From contig JABBOT010000003.1 of assembly GCA_016165875.1 (NCBI GenBank), forward strand, positions 29,125,816 through 29,189,815: 64,000 nt of DNA, written 5' to 3'. Shown here piece by piece: positions 9,501-21,900 of this stretch. The notes under the pieces are model-generated. The model saw only the letters and a list, made by a program, of their open reading frames with translations. It made no database searches and was not told where the DNA came from. Every line of letters begins with the position of its first letter. Position 1 is the stretch's first letter. The translations under genes were made by a program, and so were the position numbers. Source of the DNA: Acanthopleura granulata (taxonomy: Eukaryota; Mollusca; Polyplacophora; Chitonida; Chitonidae).

Positions 9501-12500
9501 GATCAAGTAGCACAATAAGTAATAAAGGTTTAACCATTTTGTTTTCATTGAACATACAGTTGCTGTTCTAATTAAATGTTAGAAAACTTGTAAATGTGTT
9601 AAAATGCATCAGATTCTATTGTAACGTCGTGCTGTCTTTAATGTGAGGTCATTAAAGTGAGTCGTGAAAGGAACATTTGATATCACTATTTAATGGTCCA
9701 GCTGCCGAGTGTTTGACAGGTACCCATTGTGTCTCAAAGCATGGATTTTCATTTAGAATATGATGATGGACAATCGAAATTGTTGTCTGTCATCAAAAGA
9801 ACTTACTCAATTCATGTAAAAAATTAATATTGGCATTACTTCTTGATGTATATTGTATGTATGTATGCATACAAGAACAGATACAGGATGGCTGCGTGGA
9901 AAAACACAATGCCATCTTGCACTATGGCCCCACGTCATGTGTATGGCCCATATTAAAACATGCAGTATCCAAAAATTTGACTCATCAAGAAACAAAACGA
10001 TTTTCATAGGTGATTTTCACAGCTACAGTGAACGTAGCAATTAAATGTAGATCAGTTAATCCTTGCATATGAAATCAGAAGATCTGATCCAAGCTTTTAG
10101 TCACAGCTTAGATCTCTGGCAATTAGGATTCCATACGAATAACGATACTATGTGCTGAGTTGATTCATTGGATACGCACCAACGGAACTCCGGCTGTACC
10201 GTTTAAAGCTTCAGACTTGATGGCGGTGCAAGAGATAATGTTCTTTAATTTTGAGATGGCTGGTGTAGATTGCGCCAGTTAACTTGTTCTTTCTGATCAA
10301 TCCTCAAGGGCGACGCTTGCACCCAGACTAATTGTGACCGGGTTCTCCCGGATACCTCTTTTGTAGTCAGCCGAATACGTGGTGTATTGACTTAATGTGA
10401 ATCAGAAAAGGTTCCTGGAGCAGAGATTGCCTTCAAAAGTGCGGCTCCAATCGGTCATGTTTTGTGTGTCAATTAGCCAGTAATTGCCACGTCTGGTGTA
10501 ATGTCTACAAGTCCCCATTGAATGCTTGGTACTCCTTTTTTTGTGTGCGTAATTCATCTATTGTAAAAATGCTGGGTTTGACTTGACCGCCAATTTAGTT
10601 ATATGACGGCATTAAGACAGGAAGCAGTCTTGGCTTTGGGAGAATTCATGTCATGTCCGTGTGTGGGTGTTCAGTTGATGAGCTGTCCATTTTGTTCAAG
10701 ACTATAAATGTCTTAAGAAAAGTCAACAATCTTAGCAGGCAAGTTTATTATGATCTTAAATAAATAGATTTCATAATGCATCTTTCTGTGACTGTGATTA
10801 TCGTCATGATAACAACAGGGTATAAAACTGGTTTGCTGATTTACACAGTACTAAGACAAAAGAGAGAAAACATTTGTCAAGGATATTTTTTTGGCTTTCT
10901 GTTAGTGGAGGTTTTGGAGATATCTGATTAGTTTCTAATTTTTTTTATACAAATTAAATTGATTTGACTAAACAGTTTTTGCTGTTGGACATGCAATGCA
11001 ATTGAAACAGCTTGTTCAACTTGGACTTAAATGTTCTTAAACTTAAGCTAAGGATTTTTTTACCTTTCCTGTGTCTGTCAGTGAAAGAAAAAAGAAAGTT
11101 GATGAAAACAGCAAGTTTTTTTAATGCGAGGCTTATTTTTCCTCAAAGTTAGCATTCCATATTCTTGTGATCAAATGGTAATGAACACTGGGCGGCTGAG
11201 ATGATGTGGTTGTCAGTTGAATGATGAACAAAAATATAATCACTTACTCTTAAACCCATGGATTTGCCAGTTCAAGCTATGAGGACTGTAGGATTTGCTG
11301 AACGAATATCAAACTTGATCTCTATCAACAACATTTGGCAGGACTGATGGGGACAGGAAGGGGAAGATCTTTATTTCTATGTAACAGAAAAACCTGAACA
11401 GATTTGCTTTAATTTCAGGAACATCATTCAAGGGCATGCTCAAATGTTAACCAACTTGAGTTTTGTGAACCTAGGGAAAGGTTTTACTTTTAAGAATGAA
11501 GAAGTTGATTGTATGGCTGTGACAGCAGCAAACTCTTTGAGGTACTCAGGTGGATTTTACTTCCTGGAAAAATGGGAAAACCTAAACCTTGCACAGAAAA
11601 TCTTTTGCAAGAGATTTGAGTGGGTAACAGCAAAAGCCCTTAACAAATTCACTTTCTTAAGTGGTAAATATTGAAAGTAATTGCCTGATAGTGACAGATA
11701 AAAAAAGGCTCCACATACTGGGGGTACATACATACATCTATGTGCACGTAGAAAAATAACCATGTGTATGTGTGCTACATGTTTGTTACAAGCTTTAAAA
11801 ACAACGCATCTTTTTCAAACAAGGCTGTGCCCTGTAAGTGGTGCTTGCATGTGATACGAGTCAGCTTTAGGTTGTGCAATATAGTCTGCTATCAGATATG
11901 GGGATTAACAGGAAAATGGACAAAGCATCTGTGTTTTACCCTATCCATGTCGCTCTCTCGGAGGCAAACAAACTGCCTTTCCGAGAAACCGTCGACCCAT
12001 TGTCACCTCTGTCAGAGTAATTTCAGTGCCACTCTCATGTAAATGCAAGGATTAATCTACAATTACAGTGTGACCAGTGTCTATAGAGCTGTTTGCAGGT
12101 GCATATTGAGAAACCATTGACGGAGTGAAGTAGATAGGCACTTGAACACACATGGCTAATAGAGTCACAGCTTAGCAGCCTGGCTCTCCCTGGATAGAAC
12201 TGAAAGGCTGGCTTTGATCTGAGATGAAAGCGGACCACTCCTGTAGATCAGTTCTGCCAGAACTCCATTCGAGCATTGCACAAATCTGCCGCAAAGTGAA
12301 GCTGGCTGCGGAAATACCAAACTGGAACAAGAGACCCCAAGAACCTTTTGGATCGCCAATGTGCAGATATTCATGCTTCCAGAGTGCTGGAGGCTAATGT
12401 AGTGCATTACTGCATGAAGCAGTGTAAACAAATAGTCAATCCAGTGTTCGCTAGATCAGAGAGTATCTTTGTTGCTTGATTGTCAAACAGGATGAGGACT

Positions 12501-12775
12501 TGGGGATGAGAGGACTAGACCAGTGAATAAAGTAAGAACGGGAAATAAAAAGCGTATTGTTTCAGGATGGATTTCTTGACCGGATATTGCATACTGCACA
12601 AAAAACTAGTCTGTTTTACAAGCGTTCTAAGAAGCATTCACTCTTCACAAATTCGTATTTACAGGGGTATTCAACTGGTTGGGCTTTCATATTAATATGG
12701 CCATATGGCAAGAGTATTTAATTTAAAAATGCTAACAGTTGAGAATATGGATAAAGGAAACTGGACATAATCCAC
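9501..12775. other. Non-coding DNA with a CpG-bearing segment at 10160-10520
   Basis: No exon is supported; open frames here are under 95 codons. The segment 10160-10520 has higher complexity and several TAATTG/CAATTAG homeodomain-type sites (10328, 10470, 10481), plus an inverted repeat CCGGG/CCCGG (10338-10351). It is a candidate conserved non-coding element. Confidence 0.55.
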
Positions 12776-12812
12776 TGCATCTTGAATTAAAGCATAAAAC
12801 CAACATCAAAAC

Positions 12813-13144
12813 TCGATCCGAGGGTGGGAGATACGGAATCAATCCCGGGTAGGGTCATACCACAGATTTTAAAAATGATTCTTGTTGCTGCCTCGCTTGG
12901 GTAGAGCAAACCAATCCTCGCTTGGAAAGAGAGCTGGTGGCCTACCAGCCTGTCAGTGTAATGTAACTGGGTGGAATGTCATGTCTGGTGTATACAGCAT
13001 GAAGTTCCATTGATGATAGCTCTTTGGCAGCATGGACTCACTCTGCCACAAGAGGACACAGTATACATATACATTATAAGGACTTCTCATGGTTACATTG
13101 TATATGACTGAAAAATTGTTTAGGATGATGTAAAAACCCAAGCC
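12813..13144 (+). mobile_element. Near-complete SINE, family 2
   Basis: A tRNA-related start with B-box-like AATCAATCCCGGGT (about 12837-12850) is followed by GGGTCATACCACAG and TTGTTGCTGCCTCGCTTGG (ending 12900). Next comes the diagnostic body GTGTCAGTGTAATGTAACTG... (from about 12950), then AGCATGAAGTTCCATTGATG, and the tail TATGACTGAAAAATTGTTTA...GATGTAAAAACCCA (about 13102-13140). I recognise this arrangement from mollusc genomes, where the tail normally reads TGAGTACGACGTTAAACCC. Length is about 330 bp. No target duplication is evident. A family-1-like tail (12778-12812, CATAAAACCAACATC) seems to abut the 5' end, suggesting insertion next to or into an older element. Confidence 0.8.
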
Positions 13145-14680
13145 TACATACATGCAAAACTCGATCAGAGCTGCGTCTGAACAAGCAGTAGGAGCAACAC
13201 ATATCTGTATGTTTCCTTACAAGTTAAATCTTATGTTAGAATACAGATGGAGTAGAATGGCCATGAAGTCTGGCTTCTGTAACTGCGCCACGAAATATGA
13301 AAAGGTCATTCCCATCAGCGTGTATGGTAGAATTACGGTAATAGCAACCAGCTTCATTGCAACAAGCTAGTTTTGGTCTGGTTTTCACTAGTGAAGGCCA
13401 TGTCATGTTACATGAAGCTCATAATGTCAGAGCGTACATGTCTGGGAGGAATGTTCACATAAATTGGGTTTGGGATATCTCCTATGGCAGACTATAGAAT
13501 AATAGAGGTGTGGAATATCATCTACAGACCCCATTAAGTCTGGGCATTACCTTTGTAGGTCTGCAGGCACTCATTCCCAGGGACCAAAAATGTTGACCAT
13601 ATATGACCCAAGGGCTACAGTAGATAAAAAAATGGAGTAATTTTATCCATGAGTCAGATAAATTCCATCACAATACTGTGCACTGGACTGAAATTTGATA
13701 TCATCATGGGATATCGCCAGAACAAGTGCATGTACATTTTATGGGGTGTAGACATGGAATTTATATACCCAGCTGTGGAAGTCAGCATTCAGTAATTGTT
13801 GTATATGTGGTGCTCATTTACATTATTTAAGTGAGATTTTCTTTTGTCTGCATTGCAGAAATCAGGATGAAAATGATAAAGTTGTTGATGTTTTTTTTCT
13901 TTTAAGTCTGTTTAAATGAAGTAGGTAGATCCCTTAAATTGCAAATTTGTGAATTCATCAGTGTGTGACAAAGAAAATCATTGAATGCCTTGTGTGGAAC
14001 ATAACTTTATAATGGAATAGAACCATGGCAATCCAACTGTCACTTAGTGACTATTTATGTGCACCAGATAACTGGTTTGATAAAGTACAGATATGATTTG
14101 CCATAAATGACTTTGATGTCTTTGCTTTATGGCAGTTAAAAGAAGAATTGTGTCTTTATTGTGTGCCTTTGTAGAGGCTTACGAATTATCAAACAATTTT
14201 CTGTTCCATAAACTCCAGAAATGTTGACCCCACGCCAAGAGGTTGTCATTAGTGTAGCGAACAGTGCCCTACACCTACGAGCATGTAACTACATGTATAT
14301 TTAGGTTCACGATGATACATGCATGCTCGACATAACGTTAATTATCTCCCCTCTGAGAATTGACGGTGTTGCCGTGTAGCTGCTTTTTACTGCATCAAAG
14401 CCAGAGTCGAAATATGATGCCGAAGCGTTCAGCCATACATGATAAATCAATTAATTTGAATTACCGTCAGTGTATAACGGATCCCTCTTCACAAGCCACT
14501 GCACACGGTTTTATCCAACGCTTTCTATTGTACATTTCCGTTCATGATTACCTTAACATGCTATGTTGTCATAATACCTTTCTCATTAAGCACTCACCAA
14601 CCAAACTCTTATTTCATTGGGGCGGTGGTGGAATGGGAGATAAGGAGGGGGGAGTGTTGCAATAGGATTGTCGGACAAGT
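13145..14680. other. Non-coding DNA
   Basis: No supported gene. Around 14330-14480 there are AATTA-type homeodomain sites (GTTAATTATC, ATCAATTAATTTGAATTACC) in a segment with some CpG. The open frames at 13152-13370 and 14360-14665 have no recognisable domain. Confidence 0.6.
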
Positions 14681-14964
14681 AGTGGGATGATAGAAGTTCA
14701 TTGTATGAAGTAGTGGGATGATAGAAGTTCATTGTATGAAGTTGTGGGATGATAGAAGTTCTCTGTATGGACTTGTGGGATGATAGAAGTTCACTATATG
14801 TGATGATAGAGGATGATAGAAGTTCACTGTATGAAGTAGTGGGATGATAGAAGTTCACTGTATGAAGTAGTTGGATGATAGAAGTTCACTATATGTGATG
14901 ATAGAGGATTATAGAAGTTCACTGTATGACGTAGAGGGATGATAGAAGTTCACTGTATGAAGTA
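14681..14964 (+). repeat. 31-nt minisatellite with higher-order structure
   Basis: The motif ATAGAAGTTC recurs nine times at roughly 31-nt spacing. The core unit is close to AGTGGGATGATAGAAGTTCA followed by CTGTATGA. A variant unit with CACTATATGTGATGATAGAGG occurs at 14792 and again at 14887, 95 nt apart, so the 3' half is a three-monomer higher-order repeat. The minus-strand open frame across it (14586-14858) is a by-product. Confidence 0.95.
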
Positions 14965-16140
14965 ACTTGAATTAGCCTATGACCTGTTCACACCCTCATT
15001 ACATTCTGTCCTGCATGCTCCTGTAATGTTGCATGAAATTGTACGAACAAGCTAAGACAAGAGATAGAATGCAGAGTACACATGTCTTACTCTAACTGGT
15101 GGATGGCCATTGATGGCCGTAACTGTTGACGCCAATCGGCCATGACATATATGACAGCACATATGACTAGTCAAATGGAACACTCTAATGTAAGGAAATA
15201 CCTTTTTCTTCGGTCTGCTGATAAACATAATGAGGTAGTACTACTTAGGCATTTCCCGCATCTCGATCTCCTGCCCACTCTATAATGACATGTCGAGAGC
15301 TGTATTATTTATTGATGTACATAATCATGTCACATCAGTAAGTGTGTAGGTTGTCTGCATTTTGCAGCTCAGGTGTACTTTAAGAGAAATGGATCGTGGT
15401 TCAGTATTAATAGATTTACTGCTAAGCTATAGCCAGGTGATTGTTAAACAGGAATTAAACTGACTGAAATGCGAATACTTTGTTTTAAACATGTATGCAC
15501 GTTCCTTTCCAACATAAGATATTTGACCTGCACATGGTCATTAGCAGAAGGGAAATTAGCCATTTAATTGTCAGTTATCTGTAAATGAAGCAGGAATGCA
15601 AATGGTTTCCTGTGATTAATATATTGATAATGGTTGGACACATGCATCAATTATTGCTGTCCAGAGAATATTTGCTGATCTCACATTAATAGTTTTGTGC
15701 ATTATTCTCAAGTTGCCTATTATTTTAATAGAAATACCCAACATAGAGGATTGGTACTGTGGGGTAACCTTTGTGCAGGATCTTTTACAAGATACTGAAA
15801 ATGTTAAAAATTTGATCTTTCCAGAACAGAAATCCAATGGAAGTCATTTAAAATGATAACAGTGTCTTGAATTACTTTGTGGTGACCTCATACCCAGAAA
15901 GTTTACCAACAAATTCATTTTTTAATATTTTTACTATTAAAATTTACTTTTCATATTATTTCATATATTCTTAATATTAATTTTTTTAGCAGAAATTATA
16001 TGAGTGAACAGTATTTCAATTGTTACTTTCCTTTGCAAATATGAAGAGCATTTTGACTTTATGTCATGGAGGACTGTAAGATATTTTTTAAAAAATGCCA
16101 AATTTCCTTTGGTTAGCATCTGTAGGCTAAGATGCTAAAA
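14965..16140. other. Non-coding DNA
   Basis: Unique AT-rich DNA. TGAGGTAGTACTAC at 15231 shares the let-7 seed but not the rest of let-7 (see rejected items). No gene is visible. Confidence 0.65.
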
Positions 16141-17010
16141 TCACAATCTTCCTTTGTTGGGGAGCGGACTATGATAGTGATAGAAGTGAATAACATTGTG
16201 ATCTTCATTTTTTGAGGATCTAGCTGTTTAGGATACTGACAGAAGTGAATAACATTGTGATCTTCCTTTGTTGAGGATCTAGCTGTTTAGGATACTTACA
16301 GAAGTGAATAACATTGTGACCTTCCTTTGTTGAGGATCTAGCTGTTTAGGATACTGACAGAAGTGAATAACATTGTGATCTTCATTTGTTGAGGATCTAG
16401 CTGTTTAGAATACTGACAGAAGTGAATAACATTGTGATCTTCCTTTGTTGAGGATCTAGCTGTTTAGGATACTGACAGAAGTGAATAACATTGTGACCTT
16501 CCTTTGTTGAGGATCTAGCTGTTTAGAATACTGACAGAAGTGAATAACATTGTGATCTTCCTTTGTTGAGGATCTAGCTGTTTAGGACATACCAAAATAG
16601 TGAATAACATTGTAACCTTACTTTACTGGTGATCTATTTAGGATACTGATAAAAGTGAATAATATTGTGATCTTCCTTTGATTAGGATCTGTTTAGGATA
16701 GTGAAAGAGGTGAATAACATTGTGATCTTCGCTTGCTGGGGACCTATTTAGAATACTGATACAAGTGTATAACAATGAGATCTTCCTTTGATTGGGATCT
16801 GTTTAGGACAGTGAAAGAAGTGAATAACATTGTGATCTTTCTTTGTTGGGGACCTGTTTAGGATACTGACAGAATAGTGAATAACATTGTGATCTTCCTT
16901 CACTGGGGACCTGAATCAGAGTACTGAAGGTGTTGATAACATTATGACGTTTCTTTGTGGAGGATCTTTATAGGATAATGACAATGTGAACAATGTTTTC
17001 ACCTTATCTT
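16141..17010 (+). repeat. 59/55-nt satellite array, about 15 copies
   Basis: The unit contains GATCTTCCTTTGTTGAGGAT, CTAGCTGTTTAGGATACTGA and CAGAAGTGAATAACATTGT. The 5' part (about 16141-16602) has a strict 59-nt period and very similar copies. The 3' part (about 16602-16879) has a 55-nt period and more divergence. The length difference is the loss or gain of AGCT in GATCTAGCTGTTTA versus GATCTGTTTA. Copies past 16920 are degraded. A first, poorer copy begins near 16141. Confidence 0.96.
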
Positions 17011-18845
17011 CTTGCATGATGATGAGTATAGATTATGGAAGATTTGATAAACAAATAACCTGTCCTTCATTACTTTTTCAGAACCCCTATATATAAAGAT
17101 TGTGTAGAGAATGTATACTTTCAAGTTTGTATTTTGTTGTAAATTCACGTAATTATAAATTTACATAGAAATAATAATAGTGTAATAGTGTTACTTTTAA
17201 AATGAAGCTGTCCCTTGCCTGTAAGGGTGTGGATTTTGTGTGTGCATTTATTTGGCTTGAATCACTGATATGTACAAATTTTGAAGCTGATCCCAGAAAC
17301 CCTGTTGGAAACCTCATACTGGATATCTGTGAGAATTCCACCACTTTTGATGAATATGTGCATGTCCAAATGCTCACATCTCGGTGATCCTACCACGAAT
17401 GGATAGTTCACATTTCCTGTCAGAGGATCAGTCTGCTCTGTGCCCACTTTGGCAAACACAAGTATTCGAACTTATGATGTCTTCTTGAAGTGTTCAGCTG
17501 TGTGGGAGCTATAAATACCAAGCGAAAGATCGAAGATGACAGTGGGAAGAGATGACATCAGGTCTTAAGATGGTGTTGGCTGGCGTCTTTATTTAGTTCA
17601 TTCATTTGATAACGATAGATTTTCTGTGTTCTGGCCCCACTTGGCCATCACCAATGAAGCATGCTCCTTTTCACATATGCAATAATGAAATGTTGAAACT
17701 TGTAAAATTGAGCTCCATTTTTTTTTCTTTCACACCCCTGCACTCTGACGCACAACTGAATCGTTAATATAGATTTTTATGGCTTGCTGTAGAAAATTAT
17801 AGACCAAAGTTGACCACCAGAATGTCGGCCTCTGGCAGTAGAAATTAGGCACTATCCTGCCTCATGTATGTATATCCTGGAAGCACAATCATCCATTTTT
17901 AACAGTTGCTTGCCTCCAAGGCTTGTCTGCCTTGTTTCGCACGGATATAATTGTACAGGGTTCTGACCAGTGTAATGCTTTATCAAAACCGACCTTCTGC
18001 GCATGTATCGGAGAAAAGCTGATTGTTCCGCTTGCAATAAATGTGAAATTATTTTGATTTCCTCATTCGTGATGGCAAGATTATTTCCCAGCGGGTCATT
18101 AACACTCTGTTGATGCTAAGTAATCATGCTGGGACAAAATTAATAACCGTATTCACATTCCGAAATAATACAAATAGCCTCCTCATTACTGTGTATGGTC
18201 GACGGTTGTTGAAATTCGTCTTCAGTTTGGTGGCAGAGGAATGGATTTGAGTTGGTATGGCTTAACTGTCAGCCATGAGGGGCTGTGCGAAATAGAACCA
18301 TGAATTATAGATAATGTGACAAAATATAATGTCAGTGCGAAGGATTTTAACATTTGATAATGGATGTCTTCATGTCGGATTAACCAATCTAGACTGATAT
18401 TGTATCAGAGGGTCCATATAGTGTATCTGGCCCACATAACTCTAGTTACAGTGTTACTGTATATGTACATTTTACCTTATAATTTAGGATACTTTGTTTG
18501 AAAAATAAAATGAAGGCTCATCAGAGTGCTGTGTTGTGATCGAACAAGCGGCGATGTGCTGTAGCTGTGACAGCCTACAAATATTCAGTTAATGTGATCC
18601 ATCACTCAGGTCCAGTCTTAAGTCAGTGGTCAGTGTTAAAAGATAACTGTCAAAACTTTGACAGACCAGCTGACCAACCAACAGACAGACACAGCAAATT
18701 ATAGAGCTCCTTGTCGTAGCTGAAAAAATGGGGTTTAATTCTGAGTCAAATCATACCTAAATTCATTGAAACAGGTAATCTAACTTTCTTCCCAACCATG
18801 ACACTTGATGCCATCATGAAAAGATTGTACTCGGCCAAGGTCTGG
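17011..18845. other. Non-coding DNA
   Basis: No gene is supported. CTATAAATA (17510-17518) resembles a MEF2 or TATA site, without initiator or exon support. The segment 18100-18260 carries some CpG. Confidence 0.6.
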
Positions 18846-18932
18846 TCTGTGTCATCATACCCTTAGTGACTAGGGCATCATATGTGGTGTCCTTGGCATG
18901 GCATTTCAGTGAAGCAGCACTATAAATATGTT
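18846..18932 (+). mobile_element. Fragment of SINE family 2
   Basis: GTGTCATCATACCCTTAGTG through GGTGTCCTTGGCATGGCATT and CAGTGAAGCAGCACTATAAA corresponds to the middle of the 12813-13144 element (the GTGTCAGT...GGTGTATACAGCATG part). CAGCACTATAAA is better preserved here than in that copy. Head and tail are missing. Confidence 0.7.
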
Positions 18933-18934
18933 GT

Positions 18935-21900
18935 GATTGAAATAATGCTTAACAAAAGTAAAGTTGAACCTCTCGTAAGCACTAATAGAAAAAAAGAAAC
19001 AGACGGATTGAGAAAATTTTTACGTGTTACAGATATCGTCTTAAGTTACATTAAGCAATTGATGTATTATTAAAAATATGATTATTGTATCTTGTACTGA
19101 TATAATATTATAACTGCCTTGGTTGATATGTCACATTAAAGGTGAATGATAAAAATATTCTCCATATGACTGAAAACATGATAACATGATATTTATGCTG
19201 TAGTCCGTTTGCTGTACTGTACTGAAGGAACCCTGATGATATAGCTGTGACCCCATCAGTCATGTGCAAAGTTTTATAGGTCCTACAGTAGATAAGTGCT
19301 GATGTTTTCAGAACTAAGCACCATTCTCACTTTGTAGGAAGTGGCCTCCTGTTGAGGACTTTCATGTCATTCAGTCAAATGACTTCATAAAATTACCTAT
19401 TCGGCACCATGAAAAGGACATAAAACTCCATGAGAATCTCAGACAAGTTTTAGCATCTGCTTGGTCAAGAGGTTTCGGAGATTTACTGCATCAAGTCAGG
19501 CAAGCATTTCAGTAATGATGATCGGTTTTATTCTTAGTCAGTACCATAAAACGTTGTTCAGTTGGATGTGATTTGTGCCATGGTATCAACTTCTCAGGTT
19601 TTGACAGGTCCGCTGAATGTTTGAGCCCGCACGCATTCAGGTTTTGTCAAATGACCTTGATAAACTACCTTAAACAAAAATTGTAAAATTGCAAATATCC
19701 GGATAGCAGGGCAAATAATCTTTGAATCACTGTATTGTTGTTTCGTTATGAATTATAAGTAGAAATTTTCATGATAATAGACTGACTTTGAAAAGAATGT
19801 TAAGTTTAGTTTCATGTGCATGTAAATATGTACGAAACGGAATGGACCCAATTCAGACAGTTAATTAGCACATTAGAGTCATTGAAATATCTCAGGTACT
19901 TCATGTATGAATGCATCATCCCCATTTCATCCTCTTGCAGATTTTATTGTTGTATAACGACCGGTGTACAGTGAAGACTCAGCTATAAAGCGGCTGTGTA
20001 TTCTTATGCTTCAAGGCAGAGACAGTTGCCTCATTTCACTCCTATTTCTTTATGAAATTGTATTTCGTTTATCTTTTTGCTGTTCGCTGATCAGTTCGAT
20101 GAAATGGAAACTCGAAGTTTTCTGCTTTGTGAGTCAGGTTCCATGTAATAATGCAGTACTTGTTTAAACATGGCTGTCCAGTCTGAGCCCAGAGGCCATT
20201 CAGCGCAGTTAAGAATTCAGGTGAGTGAGGAAAGGAACTATAGAGAACATCTCTACCGCTGGATTGGCATCTTGACTATGGCATGAAGGCAAACTCTGTA
20301 GGCCCATATCTTGCCATTAGAGTCCAGTGGAATTCGCCTCTGGGCAAATTATATGATGTGATGTAAAAATTGAATCCGCAGGTTGTGTGACTGATGCAGC
20401 CATTACGCAAGCTTCAGCTTTAATTCCAAAGGTCAATGTCGTGCTTCTGGAGAAGGAGGAGGGAAAAAGGAGATGAGTGAATGAATTTTGCCGTGAGCAA
20501 CTTACAGTAAAGTGGCCTTCAAAGGACCAGATGAATGCACATTTTCAGTATAGTTTAGGCCAAGCCGAAATAAAAAGAGATGTGATGTCGGGTGTAAAAT
20601 TGAAATGTCCCCGACTCGTTCTGTGGTCTAATTAAATGTGACAACACAATAGAGCTCTTGATCAGGGCTCGACCCTGCCAGGTGGGTTCACTGTAGGGAC
20701 AAGTTTGTAGATGTCACTGACGATGGTTGTGGTTCACAGCAAAATGAACTGTAGTTTCCTTTATGAATATAACAACTTAGATTTCCTCAAACATTTTACC
20801 ATTGTTTTTTTTTTTTTGTTGGTTTCTTGATTGTCTGTTTTGCAAACAACGGAACACAGTATACATAATAAAAAAAACGGTGAAAATATTTTGATGATAT
20901 GACAAAAAGAGTGAAATATTCAGACATTGAGAGATAAATGAAAATGTTAGTGTCAGCCCAATCATGTTTCTTGTTTCAAGAGCTTGGTAATGTAATATGA
21001 GCGTGCCATATTTCCCTCCGGTATAAAATTGAGGATCAAACTCTTGCTGTCAACTTTGGTTACACCGCGTACTGTAGGTTGGATTCCTGTTCTCATGATA
21101 ATCCTCAGGAGCCCCAATGCCTGGGATAGAAAAATTGAGAGTGATGAGAAATCAATATATGGGTTAATCCATCATAAACTACATATGGTACTGCTCTTGA
21201 TTGGTGGTCGTCTTGATGGATAAGAGCGGCCCAACCCACTGAAGCAGCCCTTTGGAGAGTTCCTCATGACCTTGAATTGAACAAGCTTGTGACCTTGATT
21301 CGACCTGGCCATGGCCTTGATGTGCTCTGGTTTTTGGCACTGAGGTGATTTCTATTCTGTGTCACTCCCTGGTTTATCTGACCCTGATAGAATTATTACT
21401 TTAAAACTGTTACCAAGTACATGTCGCTTATGAGAGAATTTTTAGCAATGTGGTTTTACGCTGATGTATTAATGCACCAGTCTGTTATTACACAAAATTG
21501 CCATTGCAAGACATTGAATTCTGTTCTTTTTTTCCAGAATCTTCCCGGAGTTTTGTGCATTTCAGGCCTTATTTTTTTTCTACATAGCAAGTCAGTATGG
21601 TGACAGTTTCTATGCTTACATTTGAACACCTTAACTTAAGCACGATGTCAGGTGTGTTTATAGCCATGAACCAAAATGCCATGTGAATAATAGATATAAT
21701 ATCAGTGAAATATGTGCGCATAATGTCAATTCAAAGAGAAAGAAACGAAGGTTACAATTATATAGTGATGATGATGTTTGCAGTCTCAGACATATTCTTA
21801 TCTCAAGGGATATTAATGTGATAAAATTCCAGGTTTTTTTTCTTCAAGTTATGGCAGCACTACGGTGTGAGTGGATTAAATTTTCTTATGCTCTCGGCAA

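Noticed and set aside
14586..14858. Repetitive peptide encoded on the minus strand
   Set aside because: The frame only reads through the 31-nt minisatellite. The period is not a multiple of three and the peptide repeat is irregular.
15231..15250. let-7 seed (TGAGGTAGTA)
   Set aside because: The sequence after the seed does not match let-7 and no precursor-length hairpin is visible.
16201..16602. miR-9-like sequence in the satellite (ATCTAGCTGT)
   Set aside because: Ten nucleotides match the inside of miR-9, but the seed differs and the repeat has no hairpin. It is probably coincidence.
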